This document shows, piece after piece, positions 1 to 8,143 of a stretch of 34,270 bases of DNA (positions within the stretch are counted from its first letter, which is position 1; each line of letters opens with the position of its first letter). Source of the stretch: Candidatus Kuenenia stuttgartensis. Lineage in GTDB: Bacteria > Planctomycetota > Planctomycetia > Planctomycetales > Planctomycetaceae. The DNA lies in contig CAMDRI010000049.1 of NCBI GenBank assembly GCA_945906725.1, positions 1 through 34,270 on the forward strand. The letters are read 5' to 3'. The position numbers and the translations under genes are program-made. The notes beneath the pieces were generated by a model. That model was not told where the DNA came from. It did no database searches and was given only the letters and a program-made list of their open reading frames with translations.

Positions 1-147
1 GAGCACCCGGTCCACGTCCACGACCTGCACGCCACGCTGCTGAAACTCCTCGGCTTCGACCACGAGCGCTTCACCTACCGCTACGCCGGCCGCGACTTCC
101 GCTTGACCGACGTGCATGGCAAAGTCGTGCAGGAGTTGATCGCGTGA
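1..147 (+). CDS. DUF1501 family protein, C-terminal fragment (5' end outside window)
   Basis: The first 48 codons form an open frame running in from the left edge and ending in TGA at 145-147. The peptide contains [19 protein letters not shown] and [15 protein letters not shown], which is the usual C-terminus of planctomycete DUF1501 proteins (alkaline-phosphatase/sulfatase-like fold, normally Tat-exported). The intact DUF1501 gene near the right edge carries a similar tail ([19 protein letters not shown]). Only the last tenth or so of the protein is visible, so nothing can be said about its active site. The stop codon overlaps the start of the next gene. Confidence 0.85.
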   Translation, partial: EHPVHVHDLHATLLKLLGFDHERFTYRYAGRDFRLTDVHGKVVQELIA

Positions 148-788
148 GCTGCGACGAAGCTAAGTTGCTCGCCGCCTTGGCCGAGCGCGGATTCTCGTTG
201 TTGTCGGTTGCCGGGATTCGCGATCAATACGACCCGTTGCCGAGCGGCCTTGCGGCGTTGTTGCTCGAATGGATTCCTCGGCTGGAGGATCGGCGACTGC
301 AAGAGTCGGTGGTGTGGGCGTTGTTGGCAGTACGCTCGGGGACGTTGGATGGAGCGGCGCTCGCCGAGTTGTTCGATGCAGCGACGAACGACGACTTGAA
401 ACGGGCGATTGCCGCGGTCATCCATCAGACTCGGCCGCGGAACATCGACGAATGGCTGCTCGCGACGGTTCGAGATCGGCGGCCGGGAGCCTCATCCGCC
501 AGAGGCGGATTGGCGGCGGCGGTCGCGAAGATGTTGCCGCCCGAACGGGCAGTGCCGGTGCTGCTCGAAGTCTTTCACGACGCTCCTCTGGCGACCGTGC
601 ATCCGCTCGGAAAAGTCGGGGACAACAGCGTGCGAGACATTCTGGCGGCGGCTCTCCCGACGGCGACTGGTTCGTTGCGGCGCGAGTTGCGGCAAGCGAT
701 CGCTCGGATCGAACGCCGATTGGCGAAAGCTCGGCGGTCAGTCAGACAATGGAGAGCGGCGGACGTCAGTCCTCCAAGTCAGTCGTGA
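144..788 (+). CDS. HEAT-like alpha-helical hypothetical protein
   Basis: The 214-residue protein has no signal peptide or membrane segment. It consists of amphipathic helices rich in Leu and Ala (for example [20 protein letters not shown] and [16 protein letters not shown]), which suggests a short HEAT/ARM-type solenoid used for protein contacts. I do not recognise a specific family. Its GTG start overlaps the TGA of the upstream DUF1501 gene (GTGA), with GGAG at 132-135 eight bases upstream, so the two are probably translationally coupled. A perfect 7-bp palindrome at 494-510 lies in the coding sequence and encodes the SSARGG stretch around residue 118. The C-terminal ~25 residues are Ser/Arg-rich and probably disordered. 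Confidence 0.65.
   Translation: MSCDEAKLLAALAERGFSLLSVAGIRDQYDPLPSGLAALLLEWIPRLEDRRLQESVVWALLAVRSGTLDGAALAELFDAATNDDLKRAIAAVIHQTRPRNIDEWLLATVRDRRPGASSARGGLAAAVAKMLPPERAVPVLLEVFHDAPLATVHPLGKVGDNSVRDILAAALPTATGSLRRELRQAIARIERRLAKARRSVRQWRAADVSPPSQS
494..510. repeat. small palindrome inside a coding region
   Basis: ATCCGCC (494-500), loop AGA, then GGCGGAT (504-510) form a perfect hairpin within the HEAT-like gene. It leaves the reading frame intact. It has the same compact design as the intergenic palindromes of the window, but no second copy is visible here. Confidence 0.45.
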
Positions 789-846
789 ATCCGATTCATT
801 TCTCGAGTCTTCTCGCTGATCCCGACAGCGACTTTCAGTACCGTCC

Positions 847-1055
847 CCACCGACCTCGTGTCGGTGGAACGATGATTGGCCACTAGAAACGCGGGGGTTG
901 TTTTTGCACGCCCCCACCGAGGCAAGCTCGGTAGAGGCCAGCGCCGCACTTCGTCAACGTTCTGGTGCTCAATCAGGGCTTCCACCGAGACAAGCTCGGT
1001 GGGGAGCTGTCGGGATCAGCGAGAAGTGTCTTTTCTCGGGGGGATTAACATCCCC
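847..1055. repeat. cluster of four hairpin palindromes in a 346-bp gap
   Basis: The 346-bp gap 789-1134 has no credible gene. It holds three related palindromes: CCACCGAC/GTCGGTGG (847-854/860-867), ACCGAG/CTCGGT (916-921/927-932) and CCACCGAG/CTCGGTGG (982-989/995-1002), each with a 5-base loop. The second and third share the loop end CAAG. A fourth hairpin, GGGGAT-TAAC-ATCCCC, sits at 1040-1055. The three related units look like REP-type repeats in tandem. They lie between codirectional genes and could end transcription from upstream, though no T-tract follows. Confidence 0.6.
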
Positions 1056-1134
1056 GCTCGCCTTGTATTTCTGAGCGGCGCGGCGTTCTACTTCTGTCCG
1101 CCCCGAATCACTTCTTGCCAAAAGGATTTCGCCA

Positions 1135-1914
1135 ATGAAATGCTTCGCGAAAATTGCTGTGTTGTCGATTCTGATTGCCAGTTTCAACTTGGCGACGTCG
1201 TTGCTGTCGGCTCAGGAGTCAGCGGCTCCGCCGAAGGCGTTCATTGATGGGCAAGGGCGGGGATGGCGCGACTTGGGAGAGGCGGACTTCGTCAACGTCA
1301 ATTGCGATCCAAAGACCTGGACTTGGAAGGACGGGCTGGCTCAATGCACCGGCAATCCGGTCGGCGTGATTCGGACGAAGAAGGAATTAACGAATCTGGA
1401 ACTGGTCGCACAGTGGCGGCATTTGAAGCCGGCGGGAAACTCCGGCATCTTTCTGTGGGCAACCGAAGAAGGGATGAAGGACTTGAAACCGAACGCTCTG
1501 CCAAGGGTTGGCATTGAGGTGCAGGTCTTGGATCTCGGCTACGAGACGAACTTTGAGAAGTCGGATGGCAAACCTTCGGACTGGTTCACCAGTCACGGAG
1601 ATGTGTTTCCCGTCGGCGGTTCCAAGATGAAGGCGTTCACGCCGCAGATCACGTACACGCGAGACGACGGCTCGACGTATGTGGTCGGCAAGACGGACAG
1701 CAGCCGCAGTTTTCCGACCAAGCGACTCACTAAGGGAGTCGGCGAATGGAACCACTACTACGTCCGTGCGATCAACGGCGAGGTGCGGTTGTGGGTCAAC
1801 GGCGAAGAGGTTTCTGGCGGAGAGAACTGCGAACCGCGCAAAGGCTTCATGTGTCTCGAATCTGAAGGCTCGCCGGTGGAGTTCAAGGGACTGCGAATTC
1901 GCGAACTGCCGTAG
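1135..1914 (+). CDS. DUF1080 (3-keto-disaccharide hydrolase fold) secreted protein
   Basis: The 259-residue protein starts with a Sec signal peptide (MKCFAKIAVLSILIASFNLA, cut near LLSAQES). A single DUF1080/LamG-like beta-sandwich follows. Family landmarks include the early W-x-D pattern, NLELVAQWRH, AGNSGIFLW, RVGIEVQVLD, GEWNHYYVRAINGEVRLWVNG and the closing VEFKGLRIRELP. Characterised members of this fold act on 3-keto-glucosides; most planctomycete paralogues are untested periplasmic or cell-surface proteins linked to polysaccharide or glycoside use. AAAGGA at 1121-1126 lies eight bases before the ATG and supports the start. It converges with the small gene on the minus strand, with a palindrome between them. 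Confidence 0.88.
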   Translation: MKCFAKIAVLSILIASFNLATSLLSAQESAAPPKAFIDGQGRGWRDLGEADFVNVNCDPKTWTWKDGLAQCTGNPVGVIRTKKELTNLELVAQWRHLKPAGNSGIFLWATEEGMKDLKPNALPRVGIEVQVLDLGYETNFEKSDGKPSDWFTSHGDVFPVGGSKMKAFTPQITYTRDDGSTYVVGKTDSSRSFPTKRLTKGVGEWNHYYVRAINGEVRLWVNGEEVSGGENCEPRKGFMCLESEGSPVEFKGLRIRELP

Positions 1915-1924
1915 CGCGCAGCCA

Positions 1925-1968
1925 ATGCGTCTCGCGTCGGTTTCGACGACATCGGATGCGAGACGCAT
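1925..1968. repeat. 11-bp inverted repeat between convergent genes
   Basis: ATGCGTCTCGC (1925-1935) and GCGAGACGCAT (1958-1968) are perfect inverted copies separated by 22 bases. They lie just after the DUF1080 stop and before the convergent gene's 3' end, so the element could serve as a bidirectional terminator. It may also belong to a dispersed repeat family. Confidence 0.55.
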
Positions 1969-1979
1969 CCGCCACTCTC

Positions 1980-2408
1980 TCAGTCGGCGACGAAGTAGGA
2001 CTTCAGCAAACGGAAGGCGTTCCGGGCGCGAGTCTGGAATGTGGCGACATCGGGCGGCCAGCCGCGCGGTTTGATTTTCACTGGGAAGTAGGTCCGCTCG
2101 CTCGTACCCTGCTTTTTGGGGAGCAACACATCTTTCGGTGGTGGACCGAAGGTGACATCGAGGCCGACTGGCTGACGTCCTGGTTTCTCGCCCCAAAACG
2201 GTAAGAGAAATGTCGAACCGACGCGGATCACGGCATGCCCGTGAGCCGTCTGCATCAGCCGGGCGTTTTGTTCGCGAACGACGCTGCCGAATTTCAGCAC
2301 GATCATGTCTAAGGTCACGCACGCCAGGAACGAGCCGTCGAAGTCGTAGGTCGCCGCCGGTTCGACTTGCGGAGTCTCGGAATTGCCGCTGAGGAACTCG
2401 CGTTTCAA
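1980..2408 (-). CDS. hypothetical protein of about 140 residues
   Basis: I do not recognise this protein. It reads like a real soluble alpha/beta protein rather than a shadow frame: balanced composition and segments such as YDFDGSFLACVTLDMIVLKFG, GHAVIRVGSTFLLPFWGEKP and RTYFPVKIKPRGWPPDVATF. It has no Cys pair, signal peptide or membrane helix. The first available start is TTG at 2408, with no clear ribosome site. The next in-frame ATG is deep inside at the DMIVLKF segment, so the true start is uncertain. It is convergent with the DUF1080 gene and divergent from proS. Confidence 0.45.
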   Translation of the reverse strand: MKREFLSGNSETPQVEPAATYDFDGSFLACVTLDMIVLKFGSVVREQNARLMQTAHGHAVIRVGSTFLLPFWGEKPGRQPVGLDVTFGPPPKDVLLPKKQGTSERTYFPVKIKPRGWPPDVATFQTRARNAFRLLKSYFVAD

Positions 2409-2561
2409 GACAGTCGATAACCTTTCCGGCCAGCGGCCGAACCTATGCCGGGAACTCGGAGATATGGAGACCGGAGCCTTAAAACCGGCACGACCGCACC
2501 CTGTCCGTGATTTCCAGCCCCGCTAGAATCCCGCCCTCAAACTCGTTTCCGCTTTCGATTC

Positions 2562-2567
2562 AGGAGG
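2562..2567 (+). promoter_or_regulatory. ribosome binding site that fixes the proS start
   Basis: AGGAGG lies five bases before the GTG at 2573. It places the start 22 codons downstream of an earlier in-frame start at 2507. A TAGAAT box at 2524-2529 is a possible -10 element. Confidence 0.6.
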
Positions 2568-2572
2568 ATGAC

Positions 2573-4318
2573 GTGCGCTGGTCCAAGGCTTTGATCCCGA
2601 CGATGAAGGAAGTCCCGGCTGACGCAGAAGTCTCCAGCCACCAACTCATGCTGCGCGCCGGCCTGATCCGGCAACTCATGGCCGGCAGTTACACTTATCT
2701 GCCGCTGGGCTGGAAGGCCCTGCGCAAGGCCGAGGCCATCGTCCGCGAGGAGATGGAAGCTGCCGGTGCCATCGAAATCCACATGCCCGCGCTGCAACCG
2801 ATCGACCTCTTCGTCCGCACCGGCCGGAAAGAAGCCTTCGGCAACGTGCTGTTCAACTGGAAGCAACGCCGAGGCAACGGTGAGACCCACTTCGCCCTCG
2901 GCCCGACGCACGAAGAAGTCGTCACCGATCTCGTCTCGAAGCTCGTCAGTAGCTACCGCCAACTGCCGCTGAATCTGTTTCAGATTCAAACGAAATTTCG
3001 CAACGAAGAGCGGCCGCGGTTCGGAGTCCTCCGCACCAGCGAGTTCCTGATGAAGGACGCCTACAGCTTCCACGCGACACTCGAATCGCTGAACGAAACG
3101 TATCAGGCGATGTACCGAGCGTACTGCCGCATCTTCGCCCGCTGCGGACTCGAATACCTGCCGGTCGAAGCCGAGAGCGGCCCGATCGGCGGCGACGCCT
3201 CGCACGAATTCATGTGCCCCGCCAACAACGGCGAGGACCGCATCGTCCACTGCCGTACGACCGGCTACGCCGCCAACCTCGAACGAGCCGACACCGGCCG
3301 CAAACCGCCGATCATCGCGACCTCACCCGACGCGAAGCCGCTCACCAAACTGCACACGCCCAACGTCGGCTCGATCGAAGCGGTCTGCAAGTTCCTGAAA
3401 TGCAAACCGGAGAAGATGGTCAAAACGCTGATCTACTCGGCCGACGACAAGCCGGTTGCGGTCCTGATTCGCGGCGACCACGAAGCCAACGAAGGCAAAG
3501 TCCGCCGAGCGCTCGGCGCGACAAAACTCGAAATGGCGACCCCCGAAGTCATCCTGCAAGTGACCGGTGCCCCCGTCGGCTTCGCCGGCCCTGTCGGCAT
3601 CAAGTGCCCGATCTTCGCCGACCACGACATCCCCCTGATCGTCAACGCGATCACCGGAGCGAACGAGGGCGATCATCACATCGTCAACGTTAACGTCGGC
3701 CGAGATTACTCGCTGACTACAACTCACGACCTTCGCAACGCCGCCGCCGGCGATCCCAGCCCTCGCGGCGAGGGGACGCTCGAACTCGTTCACGGCATCG
3801 AGATCGGCCACGTCTTTAAGCTCGGCACGAAATACTCGGTCTCGCTGGAGGCTTACTTCTCGGACGAGAAGGAACAACGGCACCCGCTTATCATGGGTTG
3901 CTACGGCATCGGCGTGAACCGGATAATTGCCGCGCTCGCCGAAACGAAGAACGATGAGAATGGCCTGATCTGGCCACTCGCTGTCGCCCCCTACGAAGTC
4001 CTCGTCATCCCGCTTCAAGAGGACCCTGCTGTCGTCGAAGCCGCCGAGTCAATCTACTCACAGCTTCAAAAAGCCGGCGTCGACGTGCTGCTCGACGACC
4101 GCGCTCAGCGAGCCGGCGTGAAATTCAAAGATGCCGACCTGGTCGGCTTCCCTCTGCGAGTCGTCATCGGCGGCAAGGGCCTGCAAGAGGGCCTCATCGA
4201 ACTCAAATGGCGCACCGACTCCGCTCCGACGAAAGTCCCGGTCGCTGACGCAGTCGTAACCGTCCTCAACCAACTCACCGCCCGCCGCCAGCTAGAGGCC
4301 GCGAAGGTTCCGGCATAG
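2573..4318 (+). CDS. proS: prolyl-tRNA synthetase (bacterial type, with INS editing domain)
   Basis: This cytoplasmic class II aminoacyl-tRNA synthetase charges tRNA-Pro with proline. The 581-residue protein opens with the family N-terminus [19 protein letters not shown]. Motif 2 is [20 protein letters not shown] and motif 3 is [14 protein letters not shown]. Between them is a YbaK-like INS domain (roughly residues 240-400; e.g. [18 protein letters not shown] and [20 protein letters not shown]), which in this family hydrolyses Ala-tRNA-Pro. The last ~120 residues form the anticodon-binding domain ([29 protein letters not shown]). The GTG start is chosen because of an ideal AGGAGG and because homologues begin at RWSK. 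Only 32 bases separate it from the convergent DUF1501 gene. Confidence 0.97.
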   Translation: MRWSKALIPTMKEVPADAEVSSHQLMLRAGLIRQLMAGSYTYLPLGWKALRKAEAIVREEMEAAGAIEIHMPALQPIDLFVRTGRKEAFGNVLFNWKQRRGNGETHFALGPTHEEVVTDLVSKLVSSYRQLPLNLFQIQTKFRNEERPRFGVLRTSEFLMKDAYSFHATLESLNETYQAMYRAYCRIFARCGLEYLPVEAESGPIGGDASHEFMCPANNGEDRIVHCRTTGYAANLERADTGRKPPIIATSPDAKPLTKLHTPNVGSIEAVCKFLKCKPEKMVKTLIYSADDKPVAVLIRGDHEANEGKVRRALGATKLEMATPEVILQVTGAPVGFAGPVGIKCPIFADHDIPLIVNAITGANEGDHHIVNVNVGRDYSLTTTHDLRNAAAGDPSPRGEGTLELVHGIEIGHVFKLGTKYSVSLEAYFSDEKEQRHPLIMGCYGIGVNRIIAALAETKNDENGLIWPLAVAPYEVLVIPLQEDPAVVEAAESIYSQLQKAGVDVLLDDRAQRAGVKFKDADLVGFPLRVVIGGKGLQEGLIELKWRTDSAPTKVPVADAVVTVLNQLTARRQLEAAKVPA

Positions 4319-4350
4319 GAATGCACTAAGCCAATCTGGAAAAGTTGCAG

Positions 4351-5748
4351 CTACCCGAACAATTCTTCCAGCACGCGACCGCCTTCCGTGATTGGCGTTG
4401 GTCGGCCTTCGGGGTCGGGGATGCGGAGGTTGGGGTCGATGCCGAGTGAGCGGAAGATGGTGGCGGAGAGGTCGGCGGGGGTGACTGGTTTGTCGGCGGG
4501 GTAGGCGGCGTGTTTGTCGGACTTGCCGTAGGTGATACCGCCGCGGATGCCGGCTCCGGCGAAGAGCATGGGGAAGCAGTGGCACCAGTGGCCTCGTCCA
4601 CCTTGCTGTGAGACGCCGGGGGTGCGGCCCATTTCGCTCGTGAGCACGACCAGCGTTTCGTCCAGCAGGCCGCGAGTCGAAAGGTCTTCCAAGATCGCCG
4701 TGTAAGTTTGGTCGAGGCCTGGCAACAAAATGTTCTTGATGTCGTTGTTCTGGATGTGCGAGTCCCAACTGTAGCCGTCGGGGCATTCCCACTGGACGGT
4801 GACGAAGCGTGCTCCGGCTTCGAGCAATCGCCGGCCCAGCAGCGCAGCTTGACCGAACAGGTGGCGACCGTAGCGGTCTCTCGCGGCGGGTTTTTCTTGG
4901 CGGATGTCAAGCGCGTTGCGGATCGGGGCCGAGTTCGCCAACTCGAACGCTCGCTGTTGGAAGCGCGAGTACGTTTCGATCGAGCGGGTTCGTTCGACCG
5001 ACTCGCGTGCGGTGTCAAATTGTTCGAGCAGCGTTTTGCGGCGGTTCAGCCGGTCGAGCGTCAGTGTCGGTTGCTCATCGAGTCCTTGAATCCGCAGGTC
5101 CATCTCTTGATCGGTGACCTCGCGGAAGAAGGGATTGTCCTTCGCATCGCGGCGGCGGAAGTTAGTCGCCAGCGCGTTGTACGACCGGCCCAGCCAACCG
5201 GCGTATTGACCCGGATAGTCGTAGCCCTGCAAGTGCCCCAGCGGTGCCGGCACATAAACGTAGCTGGGCATGTCACGGAATCGTCCGGCGGCGGCACGCT
5301 GGTCGAGGTACTCGACGATCGAGCCCATCGCCGGCCAATCTTTGTCGGGAGTGGCGTTGAGGATCGTCTCCGGCAAGTGCCACGGTCGGCCGGTCTGCAT
5401 CCAGTGGCAAGCGTGATGATTGTTGTGCGTGTGATGGACGGTTCTGACGACAGCGAACTTATCCGATATCGCCGCCATCCGCGGCATATGCTCGCACATG
5501 CGCAAGTCCGGCGTGCGCGAGTCGATCGGCGAGAAGGTTCCGCGAATGTTCTCCGGAGCCTCCGGTTTCATATCCCAGGTCTCAAGCTGACTCGGCCCGC
5601 CGTAAAGGTACAGAAACAGCACCGACTTGGCTCGCGCGGGCAATGTTTCGGCGGCCTCTTCTGCCGCGAATAACTTTGGCAAGCTCGTGCCGAGCAATCC
5701 GGCGCCGCAGGCTTGCAGCAGATTGCGCCGAGCAACTCCATGACACAC
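4351..5748 (-). CDS. DUF1501 family protein, Tat-exported
   Basis: The 465-residue protein begins with a twin-arginine signal (VARRNLLQACGAGLLGTSLP) and is therefore probably exported folded. The body is a DUF1501 domain of the alkaline-phosphatase/sulfatase superfamily: LFLYLYGGPSQLETWDMKP near the N-terminus, RDRYGRHLFGQAALLGRRLL in the middle, FVTVQWE..WDSH, and TLVVLTSEMGRTPG followed by GRGHW near the metal site. The usual C-terminal GRPTPITEGGRVLEELFG is present, so it appears complete. The GTG at 5748 is the only start that keeps the whole signal peptide; no strong ribosome site is visible. It lies 44 bases downstream of another DUF1501 gene on the same strand, a probable operon. The substrate is unknown. 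Confidence 0.88.
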   Translation of the reverse strand: MCHGVARRNLLQACGAGLLGTSLPKLFAAEEAAETLPARAKSVLFLYLYGGPSQLETWDMKPEAPENIRGTFSPIDSRTPDLRMCEHMPRMAAISDKFAVVRTVHHTHNNHHACHWMQTGRPWHLPETILNATPDKDWPAMGSIVEYLDQRAAAGRFRDMPSYVYVPAPLGHLQGYDYPGQYAGWLGRSYNALATNFRRRDAKDNPFFREVTDQEMDLRIQGLDEQPTLTLDRLNRRKTLLEQFDTARESVERTRSIETYSRFQQRAFELANSAPIRNALDIRQEKPAARDRYGRHLFGQAALLGRRLLEAGARFVTVQWECPDGYSWDSHIQNNDIKNILLPGLDQTYTAILEDLSTRGLLDETLVVLTSEMGRTPGVSQQGGRGHWCHCFPMLFAGAGIRGGITYGKSDKHAAYPADKPVTPADLSATIFRSLGIDPNLRIPDPEGRPTPITEGGRVLEELFG

Positions 5749-5792
5749 TCGCTGAGGTCGTCCGAAAATCGAGAGTATGATGCACTCCAGAA

Positions 5793-7223
5793 TTAGAAAA
5801 GTGCTGAGATCGGCTGGCCTTCTTCCATCAATCGAAACGGTCGGCTCTCGGCATCGACAGCGTTCAAGTCGTCGATACCCATCGCTCGGTAGACAGTGTG
5901 GGCGATGTCTTCGGCTCCGACGGGATTATCGGCGGGGTATTCGGCGACCTTGTCGGTAGTGCCGAAGGCTTGGCCCCCTTGAATGCCTCCGCCGGCGAGC
6001 AGCACCGATTGGCACGCGGTCCAGTGATCGCGGCCGGCTCCGCTGATTCCGCCGGAACGCGGGTCGCCGATCTTTGGCTTGCGGCCCATCTCGCTGCTGA
6101 CGAGGACCAGCGTGGTGTCGAGCAGGCCGCGTTCGTGCAGGTCGGCCAGCAGCGCGGCGAACGGGCGGTCAAATTCCGGCAACAGGTGGTCGCGCAAGCA
6201 ACCAAAATTGTTGCCGTGAGTGTCCCAGCCGCCGCCGCTGCTGCAGAGCTTGCTGACGAGATCGCTCCCTTTCCAGAAGACGGTGACGAACGGCACGCCC
6301 GCTTCGACCAGTCGCCGAGCCATCAAGAGACTGGTCGCGGTGATCGTGTTGCCGTACTGATTGCGAATCGACTCCGGTTCGGCTGAGAGATCGAACGCGG
6401 CTTTCGTTTGCGGTGCGGTCAGCAGCGAGAACGCTTTCTCCTGCTGCTTCGAGTAGCCGCCGGCTGAGATCGAGTGCTCAACCAACCGCGTTGTACCGTC
6501 GAGCGACGACAGCAAATCTCGCCGCGACTGCAATCGTTGAAGTCCGATGTCACCGTGAAGCTGCAACGCCGGAGCGGTGAACTTCAGCGGCGTCTCACGC
6601 GAGCCGTCGACGAAGACCGGATCGAATTCCAAACCGAGTCGCGCCCCGAACTGTCCCGGCCGCGTGTACTCGGGAGCGCCTTCTTTTTGAGGCAGCGAGA
6701 TCACCGACGGCAAGAACGGATGCGGCGGCCGTTTGTAGGCGATGGTCGAAGCCATCGACGGCCAATCGGTCGGGTACGGCGTGCGAGCATTCAGCAATTG
6801 TCGGAACGACGGATCGCCAGCGTGGCCGGTCAAGTTGTAGTAGTAACCGTGATGATGGTCGCCGGTGCCTCGGCCGAAGTCTCCGAGCGAACGTACGACC
6901 GCGATGTGATGCGCTTGCTTCGCTGTAAACGGCAAGTGTTCACACAGTTCCAGGCCGGGAGCACTCGTTGCGACGGGATTGAACTCGCCACGATACTCCA
7001 GCGGCGCATCGGGCTTCATGTCCGTGGTGTCGATGTGCGACACTCCGCCGCTGAGCCAGATCATGATGCAGGATTTTGCCGGCTGCTTGCCGCGCGGAGC
7101 CGTGCGATTTGTCGAGGGCGTCTCTGCGGCGCGAGCCAGATTAACTCCACAAAAGCCCGCGCCACCCGCGACGAGAAACGCGCGACGCTCGAAGTCAATC
7201 TTGTGAAGAATCCGCTGCGTCAT
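5793..7223 (-). CDS. DUF1501 family protein, exported
   Basis: This 476-residue DUF1501 protein has FERRAFLVAGGAGFCGVNLA as a Tat-like signal. It then shows the standard landmarks: MIWLSGGVSHIDTTDMKPDA, YRGEFNPVATSAPGLELCEH, an intact GWDTHGNNF, LVLVSSEMGRKPKIGD and GRDHW. The C-terminus ESRPFRLMEEGQPISALF is typical, so it seems full length. The ATG at 7223 is chosen because homology begins there; an upstream extension to 7331 adds 36 residues with no family character. It is probably cotranscribed with the DUF1501 gene downstream. The two proteins differ clearly and are not recent duplicates. No DUF1549/DUF1553 cytochrome partner, commonly found beside these genes, is adjacent. Confidence 0.88.
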   Translation of the reverse strand: MTQRILHKIDFERRAFLVAGGAGFCGVNLARAAETPSTNRTAPRGKQPAKSCIMIWLSGGVSHIDTTDMKPDAPLEYRGEFNPVATSAPGLELCEHLPFTAKQAHHIAVVRSLGDFGRGTGDHHHGYYYNLTGHAGDPSFRQLLNARTPYPTDWPSMASTIAYKRPPHPFLPSVISLPQKEGAPEYTRPGQFGARLGLEFDPVFVDGSRETPLKFTAPALQLHGDIGLQRLQSRRDLLSSLDGTTRLVEHSISAGGYSKQQEKAFSLLTAPQTKAAFDLSAEPESIRNQYGNTITATSLLMARRLVEAGVPFVTVFWKGSDLVSKLCSSGGGWDTHGNNFGCLRDHLLPEFDRPFAALLADLHERGLLDTTLVLVSSEMGRKPKIGDPRSGGISGAGRDHWTACQSVLLAGGGIQGGQAFGTTDKVAEYPADNPVGAEDIAHTVYRAMGIDDLNAVDAESRPFRLMEEGQPISALF

Positions 7224-7260
7224 CGCAACCCCCGAGCCGCCTCGCTCTTGGAACAGACTG

Positions 7261-7292
7261 AACCGCTTTCGGATGATATCAGTGAAACGGTT
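7261..7292. promoter_or_regulatory. imperfect inverted repeat in divergent 323-bp intergenic region
   Basis: The gap 7224-7546 between the divergent DUF1501 and Nfu genes has no credible gene. AACCGCTTTC (7261-7270) pairs with GAAACGGTT (7284-7292) with one bulged base, about 40 bases upstream of the DUF1501 start. It could be an operator or a leader hairpin. Nothing else clear is seen in the gap. Confidence 0.25.
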
Positions 7293-7534
7293 AAAGAGCG
7301 ATTGCATTCTGGCCTGACACGGTCTCAGCATTTCTCTGGCACGAAGTCAGGAATCTCGTCCGTCTTCGACGAGGGAGACGAGAGTGGCCGGCTGTACGAG
7401 GCGGTCTCGGCCTTGTAGAACAGATGGTTTGGGACGGCGAGGATTCGGCTCTGGCATTCGGAGTCCATCAGTCCGACACGACTCGCGCGCAAAAAGCAAA
7501 AACAGACATGCTTCAGACAACGACTCCATCAATT

Positions 7535-7540
7535 GGAAAG
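7535..7540 (+). promoter_or_regulatory. ribosome binding site deciding the Nfu start
   Basis: GGAAAG lies six bases before the ATG at 7547. The earlier in-frame ATG at 7508 has no comparable site and would add residues not typical of Nfu proteins. Confidence 0.45.
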
Positions 7541-7546
7541 ATTCCG

Positions 7547-8143
7547 ATGACCGCAGACATCAAGATCACAGCCGACCCCGCCTCCAACACCTCCTGCAAA
7601 TTTACCGTGGACCGGCCTGTCTACCCCGATCGCTCGTTCTACTTCGCCAGTAAAGAGCGTGCGAGTGGATCGCCCTTGGCGGAGCGCTTGTTCGAGATCC
7701 CGACCGTCAAGAGCGCGCTGATCTCACACGACCGAGTGGTTGTGGACAAAGCCGGACGCGAAGAATGGCCGGTGACCGGTCGGCAGATCGGAGCGGCGAT
7801 TCGGGCACATTTGGCGACCGGTCTGCCGGCGGTCTCGGAAGAGCTGCGAGCCAGCATTCCGCCCGCCGACGTGATCCGCAAACGGGTACAAGAGGTGCTC
7901 GACACGCGGATCAATCCTTCGGTGGCAGCGCATGGCGGCCGTGTGGCGCTGATCGGCGTGCAGGGAAACACAATCTTTATTCAGATGGGTGGCGGTTGCC
8001 AAGGTTGTGGCCAAGCCAACGTGACACTGAAACAGGGGGTTGAAGTCGAGATCCACGCCGCCGTGCCCGAGGTCGGCGACATCTTGGACACGACCGACCA
8101 TGCCGCCGGTCGCAACCCGTACTACCAGCCATCGGGAAAGTAG
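7547..8143 (+). CDS. Nfu/NifU-type iron-sulfur scaffold protein
   Basis: The 198-residue protein has two domains. Residues ~5-90 form an Nfu N-terminal domain (CKFTVDRPVYPDRSFYF, LAERLFEIPTVKSALISHDR). Residues ~108-185 form a NifU C-terminal domain whose cluster-binding motif GGGCQGCGQ supplies Cys151 and Cys154. In this family two monomers share a [4Fe-4S] cluster through the CxxC pair and pass it to apo-proteins in the cytoplasm. No isc, suf or nif genes lie nearby. The TAG stop is followed without a gap by the ATG of an ATP-grasp gene, indicating translational coupling and a shared task. Confidence 0.9.
   Translation: MTADIKITADPASNTSCKFTVDRPVYPDRSFYFASKERASGSPLAERLFEIPTVKSALISHDRVVVDKAGREEWPVTGRQIGAAIRAHLATGLPAVSEELRASIPPADVIRKRVQEVLDTRINPSVAAHGGRVALIGVQGNTIFIQMGGGCQGCGQANVTLKQGVEVEIHAAVPEVGDILDTTDHAAGRNPYYQPSGK

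Noticed and set aside
1387..2322. Long minus-strand open frame of 311 codons
   Set aside because: It overlaps the DUF1080 gene antisense, is Arg-rich and has no family features; it is a shadow of the GC-rich real gene.
3748..3783. Palindromic CCCTCG-CGG-CGAGGG in proS encoding DPSPRGEG, suspected as an inserted repeat
   Set aside because: E. coli-type prolyl-tRNA synthetases have an equivalent DPSP-x-x-x-GTL segment here, so it is native sequence.
4708..5673. Plus-strand open frame of 321 codons
   Set aside because: It is antisense to a complete DUF1501 gene and has the biased composition of a shadow frame.
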